Below, piece after piece: positions 25,234 through 32,521 of a stretch of 64,000 nucleotides of DNA. Position numbers and translations under genes: made by a program. Under the pieces are notes generated by a model. The model was not told the DNA's origin. It did no database searches and was given only the letters and a program-made list of their open reading frames with translations. This DNA comes from Stenotrophomonas sp. ZAC14D1_NAIMI4_1 (GTDB taxonomy: Bacteria; Pseudomonadota; Gammaproteobacteria; Xanthomonadales; Xanthomonadaceae). Positions within the stretch are counted from its first letter, which is position 1; each line of letters opens with the position of its first letter. The stretch covers positions 3,996,125 to 4,060,124 of the forward strand of contig NZ_CP026001.1 in assembly GCF_003086775.1 (NCBI RefSeq), in the 5' to 3' direction.

Positions 25234-27785
25234 TGTGATGCTCCGGTAGTTTGGGAGGGGAGATCTTCTGCCAGGCGTCCTGGCTCAATGGCCAGGCAGC
25301 GCGCCTGCGCCCAGTACTGGCCGTGCGCATCGGGCGCCTCGGGCATGGCGTAATGCAGGCGGCAAGCGATGCCGTCTTCGGTCTGCACGTGCACGAAGCC
25401 GGTCGGTTCCAGCCCGCGCAAGGCCACCACGCCGCCCTGCCCTACCTGGCCCAGGGTCCGGCCATCGGCGTGCGTGATCTGCGCGCCATAGGCCAGCGGG
25501 GTGCCGTCGGCATCACTGGCGTCGATCAGCCACAGGCGCTCGTTGCGCGACTGGAAGCTGACCTTGACGATGCTGCCGGCGCTGGGCGCCACGCGCTGCG
25601 AGCTCGCCTGCACGTCCACGTCCAGCGGCAGGTGCGCGGTGTCCAGGTTGATCTGGTTCCAGCGGTACGGGCTGGTATAGGGCAACACCGCATAGCCATT
25701 GCCGGCCACGGTGACGTTGCGGCCACTGCCCACCGTGGCGCCCTGTGCGCCCTGCGCATCCACCAGCGCGAAGCTGTCACCCAGCGCCGGGCCGAAGTTG
25801 ATGCCGCCCCGATGCAGCACCACGCTGCCGGTGGCGCCGGCATTGAAGCTGCTGCTGCTGTTGGCATGGCTGTAACCGGCGCTGAGATCGGCACGGCTGC
25901 CCTGATAGCTGGCGTAGGCGTTGTAGCCGCTGCCGCCCTGGCCGCGGTTGCCCGACAGGCTGTAGGACAGCGCGCGGTCCTCGCCGAGGTTGCCGTTGAC
26001 GCCCAGCTGCTGCTGGCTGCCCAGGCGGCTGTCGTTGTACGTGGCCGTGGCGCGCGGTGCGTTGCTGGTGCGGCCCAGCGGCAGGCTGAGCATGAACGAC
26101 AGGCGCGTATCGGGTGCGCCGCTGGCCATGCGGTACCGCGTGGCCGATACGGTGTAGTTGGCGCTGCGGTAGCTGCTGTGGAAGCCCAGCTGCAGATCGT
26201 TGTGCTTGCCGGCGCGGTTCCAGTAGGTCACATGGCCACCGGCCAGGTACAGCTGGCCGCGCGTGCCCACGCGCTGCGAGAAGTTCATCTGGAAGCGCTG
26301 GCGGGTTCGCATCACGAAAGCATCGGCCGCCTGCGGCCGGTCGAACGAGAGCTGCGAAACGTCGGATAGGGTAAGGAAGCCCTCGGTGCTGTAGCGGTAG
26401 GCTGCCAGGCCCAGGTTGGTGCCGGTGCGTGGCACGCTGCGCTGGTAATTCAGCCGGTAGCTGCGGCCCGATTGTGCAGGCAGGCCAGGCACGTTGGCAC
26501 GGGCATGGGTGACGTCGGCACCGATGGCACCAAATGGGGTGTTGAACGCCGCGCCCGCCAGGCCGGCCTGGTAGTGCTCGGCCACCTGCACGCCACCCAG
26601 CAGGGTCACACGGTTGCTGACGCCGCGCGCATAGGTGCCTTCGGTAAAGCGCAGCGCCTGCTGGTACAGACCCGTGTTGCGCAGCTCGCCAGCGGTGACA
26701 CTGAAGCGCTGGCTGCCCTCGCGCAGCGCCTGCGGCACGGCCGAGAATGCGACGGTGAAGCGTTCCTCGCGACCATCGGCCTCGGTGATGGCCACTTCCA
26801 GATCGCCGCTGCCGGCGTTGGGGTAGAGATCGTCGATGGCGAACGGGCCGGGCGCTACGGTGGTTTCATACAGCACCGCGCCGTTCTGGCGGATGGTGAC
26901 GCGTGCATTGCCCTGCGCCACACCGCGCACCACCGGGGCATAGCCACGCAGTGAATCAGGCAGCATGCGTTCATCGGTAGCCACGCGCACGCCGGTGAAA
27001 CCCACGCTGTCAAACAGCTCGCCACCGGTGTTGCTCTGGCCCAGCGTGAACTGGCTGTTCCAGCGCGGCAGGTCGCGCTGCAGGTAGCTGTTGAGCGTGC
27101 TGAAGTGCGTGCCCTGCGCGTTGTGGCTGATGGAGCTGCGGTGGCGCAGGCGCCATGCCCCCAGGTTCACGCCACTGGTGATGCCGGCGTAGCTGTTCTG
27201 CTGGCCCTGGCTGCGGTAGTGGTTGACGGTGTAGCCGAAGAACGCAGCGGTGATGCCGTGGTCGCGCAGTTCCGGTGCAACGAAGCCGCGCGCCTGGCGC
27301 TGCAGCGCAACCTGCGGCAGCGAGATATCCAGGCGCAGCTGGCTGTCGTCGTAGGTGACGCGTGCACCGTCGATCACCGCCTGCAGATCAATGCACTGCG
27401 GGTTCCCGGCCGCTTGCACGGCTTCGCGTGCGGCGTCGCTCAGCCCCAGCGAAAGCAACCACGCTGCGGGAATGCAGGGCTTCGCAATATGCGGCGTATT
27501 CGATTCAACCAGTTCGATGTCATCGCGGCGCACGAACTCGCCGTTGAGATGGACATCAACGTTGTAGTGACCGGGTTCCACCGGGTTACCCACGCTGAAG
27601 CGCGCCAGGTCGTCACTGCCAAAGCCGGTGGCGAAGCCTTCGCTGAACTCCACTTCGCCACCGGTGCGCGCGTGCGCAACAGACACGCCCGCGAGCACCA
27701 GCGTGGTTGCGATGGCAGCGGCAAGCGTCGTGCGTCGCAGGCAGCTAGGCGCAGCGCTGGAACAGGTTGAGGAAGACAGGCGCAT
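25230..27785 (-). CDS. outer-membrane fimbrial usher (FimD/PapC family)
   Basis: An 851-aa outer-membrane usher that gates and orders pilin assembly. It has a signal peptide (ending SVAHA|RT), an N-terminal chaperone-binding domain (VEFSEGFATGFGSDDLARFS), the 24-strand barrel with plug (GPFAIDDLYPNAGSGDLEV) and C-terminal plug-like domains with VPYTSPYRWNQ-type sequence. Its chaperone lies on the opposite strand (28671), so the locus is split and divergent. A predicted promoter with the shared palindrome lies about 50-90 bp upstream. Confidence 0.93.
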   Translation of the reverse strand: MRLSSSTCSSAAPSCLRRTTLAAAIATTLVLAGVSVAHARTGGEVEFSEGFATGFGSDDLARFSVGNPVEPGHYNVDVHLNGEFVRRDDIELVESNTPHIAKPCIPAAWLLSLGLSDAAREAVQAAGNPQCIDLQAVIDGARVTYDDSQLRLDISLPQVALQRQARGFVAPELRDHGITAAFFGYTVNHYRSQGQQNSYAGITSGVNLGAWRLRHRSSISHNAQGTHFSTLNSYLQRDLPRWNSQFTLGQSNTGGELFDSVGFTGVRVATDERMLPDSLRGYAPVVRGVAQGNARVTIRQNGAVLYETTVAPGPFAIDDLYPNAGSGDLEVAITEADGREERFTVAFSAVPQALREGSQRFSVTAGELRNTGLYQQALRFTEGTYARGVSNRVTLLGGVQVAEHYQAGLAGAAFNTPFGAIGADVTHARANVPGLPAQSGRSYRLNYQRSVPRTGTNLGLAAYRYSTEGFLTLSDVSQLSFDRPQAADAFVMRTRQRFQMNFSQRVGTRGQLYLAGGHVTYWNRAGKHNDLQLGFHSSYRSANYTVSATRYRMASGAPDTRLSFMLSLPLGRTSNAPRATATYNDSRLGSQQQLGVNGNLGEDRALSYSLSGNRGQGGSGYNAYASYQGSRADLSAGYSHANSSSSFNAGATGSVVLHRGGINFGPALGDSFALVDAQGAQGATVGSGRNVTVAGNGYAVLPYTSPYRWNQINLDTAHLPLDVDVQASSQRVAPSAGSIVKVSFQSRNERLWLIDASDADGTPLAYGAQITHADGRTLGQVGQGGVVALRGLEPTGFVHVQTEDGIACRLHYAMPEAPDAHGQYWAQARCLAIEPGRLAEDLPSQTTGASQ

Positions 27786-27834
27786 GGCGTCGGGCGTGGC
27801 CGCAGTGCAGCCCCGGTAGCGATGGGAGGCGTGC

Positions 27835-27877
27835 AGAGTAGGCGGCCAGAACCTTGCCGAACATGCAAGTTATTGCA
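27835..27877 (-). promoter_or_regulatory. predicted usher-operon promoter with TGCAA-N4-TTGCA operator
   Basis: On the minus strand TGCAATAACTTGCAT (27877-27863) is followed after exactly 22 bp by TACTCT (27840-27835). The predicted start near 27828 leaves about 43 nt before the usher ATG. The same 14-mer occurs upstream of the CS1-type pilin at 31661. Confidence 0.65.
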
Positions 27878-27911
27878 AAGTTGCGCGTTTCTCGGGCCTC
27901 AGGCGGGCTTT

Positions 27912-27954
27912 TGCAAGTTGTTGCATGGATGGCATGGCAACGCTGCCGGATGAT
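27912..27954 (+). promoter_or_regulatory. predicted pilin promoter with TGCAA-N4-TTGCA operator
   Basis: TGCAAGTTGTTGCATGG starts at 27912; 22 bp after TTGCAT is GATGAT (27949-27954). The predicted start near 27961 leaves a leader of about 144 nt before the pilin ATG at 28105. Confidence 0.6.
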
Positions 27955-28104
27955 GCGCTGGTGCGAAAACCCACAGGGCCGCAGAACCACGCGCCGATTC
28001 CTGGATCGCAAGCCGGCGTCGCCCTTGAACCCGCACACCGCTGCTGTCGCCACGCTGGCTTCGGCAATATTCCGATTCCCCATCCGCTAGATAAGAGCAC
28101 ACCC

Positions 28105-28617
28105 ATGAAGAACCTGAAGACCCCGATGGCCCTGGCCATCCTGCTGGCCACTGCCCCGGCCGTGAATGCTGCCGACCTGACCATTTCCGGCGAGATTGTT
28201 GAAACCACCTGCACTGCCACCATCAACGGCGGCGTGGCCGTGGCCATGGGCAAGATGGATCTGGAAGACCTGAAGGGCGCCGACCGCATCGGCCGCCGCG
28301 ATCTGGATGTGGCCGTCGCCTGCCCGGGTGCCGCCGGTTCGCACGATGTGGCCGTGAAGTTCAGTGGTCCGTCCACCGCGGATGGCGCACTGGCCCTAAC
28401 CGCCGCCAGCGGCGCCAAGGGCGTGGCGTACAAGATCTATGACACCGCCGACACCCACCTGAAGGTCAATACTGCGCCGACGCAGTTCGTCAACGTCTCC
28501 GATGCCGCCCCGCAGACCGTCAAGCACAGCGTCTGGTACACCAAGACCGGCACCGCTGCAGAGCTGGAGGCCGGCTCGGCCAACGCCACCGCTCAGATGG
28601 ACATCGTCTACAAGTAA
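28105..28617 (+). CDS. fimbrial pilin subunit (probable major subunit)
   Basis: A 170-aa exported pilin. Signal peptide KNLKTPMALAILLATAPAVNA, then ADLTISGEIVETTCTATING with the first cysteine, the second cysteine in VAVACPGAAG, and a beta-zipper tail ANATAQMDIVYK. Together with the chaperone encoded 53 bp downstream it forms the plus-strand arm of the fimbrial locus. A hairpin between the two genes would raise pilin over chaperone levels, which fits a major subunit. The ATG at 28105 begins the signal peptide; the longer upstream frame is noncoding. Confidence 0.87.
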   Translation: MKNLKTPMALAILLATAPAVNAADLTISGEIVETTCTATINGGVAVAMGKMDLEDLKGADRIGRRDLDVAVACPGAAGSHDVAVKFSGPSTADGALALTAASGAKGVAYKIYDTADTHLKVNTAPTQFVNVSDAAPQTVKHSVWYTKTGTAAELEAGSANATAQMDIVYK

Positions 28618-28624
28618 GCGCACC

Positions 28625-28650
28625 CCGCCCGGCGGCGTGCTGCCGGGCGG
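28625..28650 (+). promoter_or_regulatory. intercistronic hairpin between pilin and chaperone
   Basis: CCGCCCGGC and GCCGGGCGG form a perfect 9-bp stem just after the pilin stop. There is no T-run, so it more likely protects the pilin mRNA 3' end or attenuates read-through than fully terminates. Confidence 0.6.
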
Positions 28651-28670
28651 TTATTCCCGAGGACATTCCC

Positions 28671-29384
28671 ATGAACATTCGCGCATGCGCATTGATGCTG
28701 GCGCTGGGTTGCGCAGGCACCGCGCTGCCCGCCGCAGCGGCCGTGACCCTGCAGGGCACCCGCGTGGTCTACGACGGCAGCAAGGGTGCGGTAACGGTGA
28801 ACGCCAACAACCGCGGCGACAAGGTCGCCCTGGCCCAGGTGTGGCTGGACGATGGCGATGCCAGCGCCAAGGCCGGCAGCCAGAAGCTGCCGTTCGTGCT
28901 GACCCCGACCACGCGCCGCATCGAGGCGGGCCACGCGCAGGCGTTCCGGCTGACGTATGCGCCAATGGCCGGGGCCGCGCTACCCAGCGACCGCGAGTCG
29001 CTGCTGTACTTCAACCTGCTGGATATTCCGCCCAAGCCGGAAAACGTGGAAGGCCAGAACCTGCTGCAGTTCGCCATCCGCACGCGGGTGAAGCTTTTCT
29101 ATCGGCCTGCCGGCCTGCCGGGTCATGCGCGTGACGCGGCGGCAGGATTGCAGTGGCACGCACAGGGCCAGGCCTTGCAGGTTTACAACCCCAGCGCCTA
29201 CCACGTGACGCTGAGCCGACTGACGCTGCCCGATGGCAAGGTGATCGAGGTGGACATGGTGGCACCGGGCGAGCGCTTGAACCTGCCGCTGCCGGGTGGC
29301 GCATCCCTCCCCGGAAGCCTGAAATTCCAGTGGCTGGACGACTACGGCACCGCACGCGATGCCGAGGCGAAAGTCACGCATTGA
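28671..29384 (+). CDS. periplasmic fimbrial chaperone (FimC/PapD family)
   Basis: A 237-aa periplasmic chaperone that completes the pilin fold by donor-strand complementation and delivers subunits to the usher. The signal peptide ends at PAAAA|VT. Domain 1 begins VTLQGTRVVYDGSKGAVTV and contains the conserved RRIEAGHAQAFRL strand and the ESLLYFNLLDIPP motif. The basic motif QFAIRTRVKLFYRP supplies the expected Arg/Lys pair, and domain 2 follows. It is the only chaperone of this locus and must also serve the minus-strand pilin and adhesins. Confidence 0.93.
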   Translation: MNIRACALMLALGCAGTALPAAAAVTLQGTRVVYDGSKGAVTVNANNRGDKVALAQVWLDDGDASAKAGSQKLPFVLTPTTRRIEAGHAQAFRLTYAPMAGAALPSDRESLLYFNLLDIPPKPENVEGQNLLQFAIRTRVKLFYRPAGLPGHARDAAAGLQWHAQGQALQVYNPSAYHVTLSRLTLPDGKVIEVDMVAPGERLNLPLPGGASLPGSLKFQWLDDYGTARDAEAKVTH

Positions 29385-29395
29385 GCCCACGCGGC

Positions 29396-29458
29396 AGGTG
29401 TCGACCGTTGGTCGACACGCCCAGCACCCCGGTAGGTGTCGACCGTTGGTCGACACGC
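29396..29458. repeat. pair of GTGTCGACC palindromes
   Basis: Two direct copies of GTGTCGACCGTTGGTCGACA, separated by about 20 bp, lie after the chaperone gene. The second is preceded by GGTAG. They resemble diverged SMAG elements. A related pair follows the DUF805 gene. Confidence 0.8.
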
Positions 29459-29469
29459 GCTTCTTCGAT

Positions 29470-29512
29470 TGCAACAAATTGCATGGAGAACATTCGCCCA
29501 CGCGGCGATAGT
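29470..29512 (+). promoter_or_regulatory. predicted DUF805-gene promoter with TGCAA-N4-TTGCA operator
   Basis: TGCAACAAATTGCATGG starts at 29470; 22 bp after TTGCAT is GATAGT (29507-29512). The predicted start near 29519 is about 20 nt before the ATG at 29540. Confidence 0.62.
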
Positions 29513-29539
29513 GCGCGCTTTTTTTTGGAGAGCACACCC

Positions 29540-29911
29540 ATGCACAAGATGATGATCCCGCTTACCCGCTACGCACAGTTCAGCGGACGCGCCAGCCGCA
29601 GTGAATTCTGGTGGTTCCAGCTATTCATTCTGATCGTGTTCATGCCGCTGCATGTGCTGAGCTTCATTGCCGGCTATACCGGCTCGGAGGCGCTGGCATG
29701 GGTATCGACGGGCCTGGGCGTGGTGGTGTGGCTGGCGCTCCTGGTGCCGCTGGTCTCGGTGACCGTGCGCCGCCTGCATGACACTGACCGTTCCGGCTGG
29801 TGGTACCTGCTGCTGCTCGTACCATTTGCGAATCTGGCGGTGCTGGTGTTCATGCTGCTGCCGGGCACCCCGGGCGGCAACCGCTTCGGCGCGCCGGTTC
29901 CGCACGTCTAA
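29540..29911 (+). CDS. DUF805 membrane protein
   Basis: A 123-aa inner-membrane protein of the DUF805 family (YhaH/YiiR-like). It has the typical start YAQFSGRASRSEFWWFQLF, three hydrophobic helices, the family motif TVRRLHDTDRSGWWYLLLL between helices and the tail PGTPGGNRFG. Molecular function is unknown for the family. It sits alone between the fimbrial chaperone and the LPMO gene but has its own copy of the shared operator, so it probably belongs to the same regulon. GGAGAG lies upstream of the ATG. Confidence 0.9.
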   Translation: MHKMMIPLTRYAQFSGRASRSEFWWFQLFILIVFMPLHVLSFIAGYTGSEALAWVSTGLGVVVWLALLVPLVSVTVRRLHDTDRSGWWYLLLLVPFANLAVLVFMLLPGTPGGNRFGAPVPHV

Positions 29912-29923
29912 CAGCGTGCTGGC

Positions 29924-29981
29924 AGGTGTCGACTTCGGTCGACACGCCCTTTTCTGGTGGGTGTCGACCATTGGTCGACAC
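29924..29981. repeat. pair of GTGTCGAC palindromes
   Basis: GTGTCGACTTCGGTCGACAC and GTGTCGACCATTGGTCGACA, two related palindromes after the DUF805 gene, matching those at 29396-29458. Confidence 0.78.
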
Positions 29982-30027
29982 TCACTTCTGCGCACCGCAT
30001 TCCATACCAGAAAACAGCCTGCAACTA

Positions 30028-30070
30028 TCCAAGTAGTTGCATGGCAACTGCAGGCACTCGCATCGAAACT
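30028..30070 (+). promoter_or_regulatory. predicted LPMO promoter with TCCAA-N4-TTGCA operator
   Basis: TCCAAGTAGTTGCATGG starts at 30028 (one mismatch in the left half); 22 bp after TTGCAT is GAAACT (30065-30070). The predicted start near 30077 leaves about 27 nt before the ATG. A second outer palindrome (TGCAACTA ... TAGTTGCA) overlaps the site. Confidence 0.58.
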
Positions 30071-30103
30071 CCGTGGGGTTCCACCACCCACAGGAGATTC
30101 TCC

Positions 30104-31267
30104 ATGCGTCACTCCCATCGGGCAGCTCTCGCGCTGGCCATCCTCGGCAGCGTAGCCGCCTCCGGCACCGCGTTCGCCCACGGCACCCTGTCCAAGCCCT
30201 CCAGCCGCGTCTATTCCTGCTACCAGGGCAACCCGGAAAACCCGACCAACCCGGCCTGTGCCGCGGCAAAGGCCATCGGCGGCGCGCAGCCGTTCTATGA
30301 CTGGGCAGGCATCAACCAGGCAGAAGCCAACGGCAACCATCAGGCTGTCGTGCCTGATGGCGAGCTGTGCAGCGGCGGCAACAGCAAGTACCGCGGCCTG
30401 GATCTGAACCGCAGCGACTGGCAGACCACGCCCATCCGTGGCGATGCGCGCGGTCGCTACACCTTCGAGTACAAGGCGCCCGCGCCGCATGCCACCCGCG
30501 ACTGGAAGTTCTATGTCACCCGCGAGGGCTGGCAGCCGGGCGGCCCGTTGCGCTGGGCGGATCTGGAGGAGTTCTGCACACTCGGTAACGTGCCGCTCTC
30601 TGGCGATGTCTACAAGCTGGATTGCCCGCTGCCCAAGCGCACCGGCCAGCACGTGATCTACAACACCTGGCAGCGCTCGGATTCCAAGGAGGCGTTCTAT
30701 ACCTGCGCCGATGTCCGCTTTGAAGGCGGTGGCGGCGTGAACCCGCCGCCGCAGTGGCAGGATGCCGGCCCGGTCACCGCGCGTGGAGCGCTGGAAGTGG
30801 GTACCACCCTGAGCCTGCGCGTGTTCAATGCCAACGGTAACGATGTGGAACGCCCGGAAATCACTCTGGTGGCCGGACAGACCGGTGCCACGCAGTGGCC
30901 GCTGGCGCTGGCCCGCAAGGTCAATGCCAGTGCCCGCCACGCGCGCGTCGGCGTGCTGCAGAACGGCGTGATCACGCCGGTGGCATCGGCTACCGAGAAC
31001 CGCGTGTACCTGACGCCCGGCCATCGCTTCCAGCTCGATACCCGCGTGCCGGATCCCGATCCGGTTGATCCGCCGCCGGGCGACTATGACTTCGTCTACC
31101 CGGCCGGACTCGGCAGCTACATCCCGGGCCAGACGGTGGTGAAGGGAACCGATGGCAAGCTGTACGCCTGCCGTCCGTTCCCGGAAGGTGCGTGGTGCAA
31201 CATCAACGCCGACGCCTACCGCCCGGGCACGGGTTTTGCCTGGCGGAATGCCTGGATCGAATACTGA
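30104..31267 (+). CDS. AA10 lytic polysaccharide monooxygenase, GbpA/CbpD-like
   Basis: A 387-aa secreted copper enzyme that oxidatively cleaves chitin or related glycans. The signal peptide is removed before His26 (TAFA|HGTLSKPSSR), which with His129 in PHATRDWKFYV forms the histidine brace. The catalytic domain (26-210) is followed by a GbpA2-like domain (about 218-325), a proline/aspartate linker (DPDPVDPPPGDYD) and a C-terminal chitin-binding module of CBM73/CBM5 type with paired cysteines and aromatic residues (CRPFPEGAWCN, AWRNAWIEY). In other bacteria this architecture is a colonisation factor as well as a chitin degrader. AGGAGA precedes the ATG. Confidence 0.93.
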   Translation: MRHSHRAALALAILGSVAASGTAFAHGTLSKPSSRVYSCYQGNPENPTNPACAAAKAIGGAQPFYDWAGINQAEANGNHQAVVPDGELCSGGNSKYRGLDLNRSDWQTTPIRGDARGRYTFEYKAPAPHATRDWKFYVTREGWQPGGPLRWADLEEFCTLGNVPLSGDVYKLDCPLPKRTGQHVIYNTWQRSDSKEAFYTCADVRFEGGGGVNPPPQWQDAGPVTARGALEVGTTLSLRVFNANGNDVERPEITLVAGQTGATQWPLALARKVNASARHARVGVLQNGVITPVASATENRVYLTPGHRFQLDTRVPDPDPVDPPPGDYDFVYPAGLGSYIPGQTVVKGTDGKLYACRPFPEGAWCNINADAYRPGTGFAWRNAWIEY

Positions 31268-31310
31268 TGCACCCTGCGAAGGCGGCCACCGGCCGCCTTC
31301 GCTGTATCAA

Positions 31311-31634
31311 GGTAGATCCACGCCGTGCGTGGATGCTGTTCGGGGTGGATCATCCACGCGTGGCGTGGATCTACTGAGTCCAACTGCCTTGGTAGATCCA
31401 CGCCGTGCGTGGATGCTGTTCGGGCGGCTCATCCACGCATGGCGTGGATCTACTGAAGCAACGACAGCATCCAACCGCTTTGGTGGATCCACGCCGTGCG
31501 TGGATGCTGTTCGGGCGGCTCATCCACGCATGGCGTGGATCTACTGAACCGACGCCTGTATCCAACCGCCCTGGTAGATCCACGCCGTGCGTGGATGCTG
31601 TTCGGGGATTCATCCACGCATGGCGTGGATCTAC
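31311..31634. repeat. array of four SMAG dimers
   Basis: Four near-identical units start at 31311, 31391, 31482 and 31573. Each opens with GGTAGATCCACGCCGTGCGT and closes with ATCCACGCATGGCGTGGATC-TAC. The spacing is about 80-91 bp. The two halves of each unit are inverted palindromes, so the array could fold into a series of large cruciforms or hairpins. Confidence 0.92.
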
Positions 31635-31660
31635 TGAACCGGCGCCGGCGTCCATTGCCT

Positions 31661-31704
31661 TGCAATAACTTGCAGTTCCGGCATGTGCAGGGCTTGGAGA
31701 TAAT
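31661..31704 (+). promoter_or_regulatory. distal operator/promoter of the CS1-type operon (TGCAA-N4-TTGCA)
   Basis: TGCAATAACTTGCA (31661-31674) is exact. GATAAT (31699-31704) follows after 23 bp, one more than at the other sites. It lies 269 bp before the pilin ATG, so it may be a distal operator acting with the proximal promoter. Confidence 0.5.
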
Positions 31705-31806
31705 CGAACACGCCGCACAGTGCGCGTACAAGACGTTTCAAATTCCGCATGCGCGATAATCCACGCTGCAGGAAAAAACCAACAATGCATTCAATTATCT
31801 GAATGT

Positions 31807-31840
31807 TTGCATGGTTTTCGATTTGAACGGCTCCTAACAT
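31807..31840 (+). promoter_or_regulatory. proximal promoter of the CS1-type operon (half operator)
   Basis: TTGCATGG (31807-31814) is followed after 22 bp from TTGCAT by TAACAT (31835-31840). The left half of the palindrome is not conserved; instead ATTCA and TGAAT flank the site just upstream (31788-31805). The predicted start near 31847 gives a leader of about 95 nt. Confidence 0.5.
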
Positions 31841-31942
31841 TCTCTCCGTCGCCACGCTCCCTCACGCGGGCGACGCCCCCTCTTCGCGCTTCCACAGCAG
31901 GACGGGAACCATTCCAATCATTGTCCGAGAGAGACAACCACC

Positions 31943-32467
31943 ATGCATACCATCATCAAGAAGGCCGCGCTCGCTGCAGCGCTGGCCACCGTATCGTCGT
32001 CCGCGTTTGCCATCGACACCCGCATCTCCGTCTACGCCAACGTGGACACTACCCTCGCCTTCCAGCAGGAAGACGGCAGTGCACTGCCGGACAGCATCAC
32101 CATGAACTACCTGCCGGAGTTCAAGGGCACTGCGGGTCGCCCAGGCGGCCTGGAGCCGTGGAAGCTGAACACCCGCATTTTCACTAACGACGCCGATAAG
32201 GACATCCAGGTCAGCCTGCAGAACACGCTGGAACTGGTGCCGACCATCGGCCACATCGGCGCCAAGCCGGTGCCGATGACCGTCAGCCTGCATGGCATTG
32301 AGCTGACCACGGCCAGCCAGAATCTGAGCGCAAAGGATCTGTTCGATGGCGCCATCGAAGGCGTGTCGAAGCCGCTGGAACTGGCGATCACGCAGACCAC
32401 CGCCGGCCCGCTGACGACCGGCAGCTACGAAGGCATGGCCACCATCGTGATGCGCCACAAGCCGTAA
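31943..32467 (+). CDS. CS1/Cbl-type major fimbrial subunit
   Basis: A 174-aa pilin of the alternate (class 5) chaperone-usher family (CfaB/CooA/CblA-like). The signal peptide ends at SAFA|ID. The mature chain lacks cysteines, as usual in this class, and has the conserved EFKG region followed by a strand-rich domain ending in TTGSYEGMATIVMRHKP. It is first in a four-gene operon of pilin, usher, tip protein and chaperone. An ATG follows CCACC with a weak GAGAGA site. A strong hairpin after the stop should favour high pilin levels. Confidence 0.9.
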   Translation: MHTIIKKAALAAALATVSSSAFAIDTRISVYANVDTTLAFQQEDGSALPDSITMNYLPEFKGTAGRPGGLEPWKLNTRIFTNDADKDIQVSLQNTLELVPTIGHIGAKPVPMTVSLHGIELTTASQNLSAKDLFDGAIEGVSKPLELAITQTTAGPLTTGSYEGMATIVMRHKP

Positions 32468-32476
32468 GCACCACAC

Positions 32477-32500
32477 GCCGGCCCGCCATCGCGGGCCGGC
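32477..32500 (+). promoter_or_regulatory. intercistronic hairpin between CS1-type pilin and usher
   Basis: GCCGGCCCGC and GCGGGCCGGC form a perfect 10-bp stem with loop CATC, starting nine bases after the pilin stop. No T-run follows, so mRNA stabilisation or partial attenuation is more likely than full termination. Confidence 0.65.
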
Positions 32501-32521
32501 CCCAATTCGATTCCCGCCTGC

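Larger units (their letters stand above)
27786..28104. other. divergent regulatory region between usher and pilin
   Basis: This 319-bp gap separates the two arms of the split fimbrial locus. It contains two exact TGCAA-N4-TTGCA palindromes 34 bp apart, one placed for each direction, and no convincing gene. Confidence 0.7.
31268..31942. other. 675-bp intergenic region upstream of the CS1-type operon
   Basis: The gap begins with a perfect hairpin (GCGAAGGCGGCC facing GGCCGCCTTCGC, 31275-31302), probably the 3' end of the LPMO transcript. The palindrome array at 31311-31634 and two predicted promoters (31661-31704, 31807-31840) follow. Open frames inside the array are palindrome translations, not genes. 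Confidence 0.7.

Noticed and set aside
31311..31634. Second regular repeat array resembling CRISPR
   Set aside because: Units are inverted palindrome dimers with near-identical spacers, matching SMAG elements.
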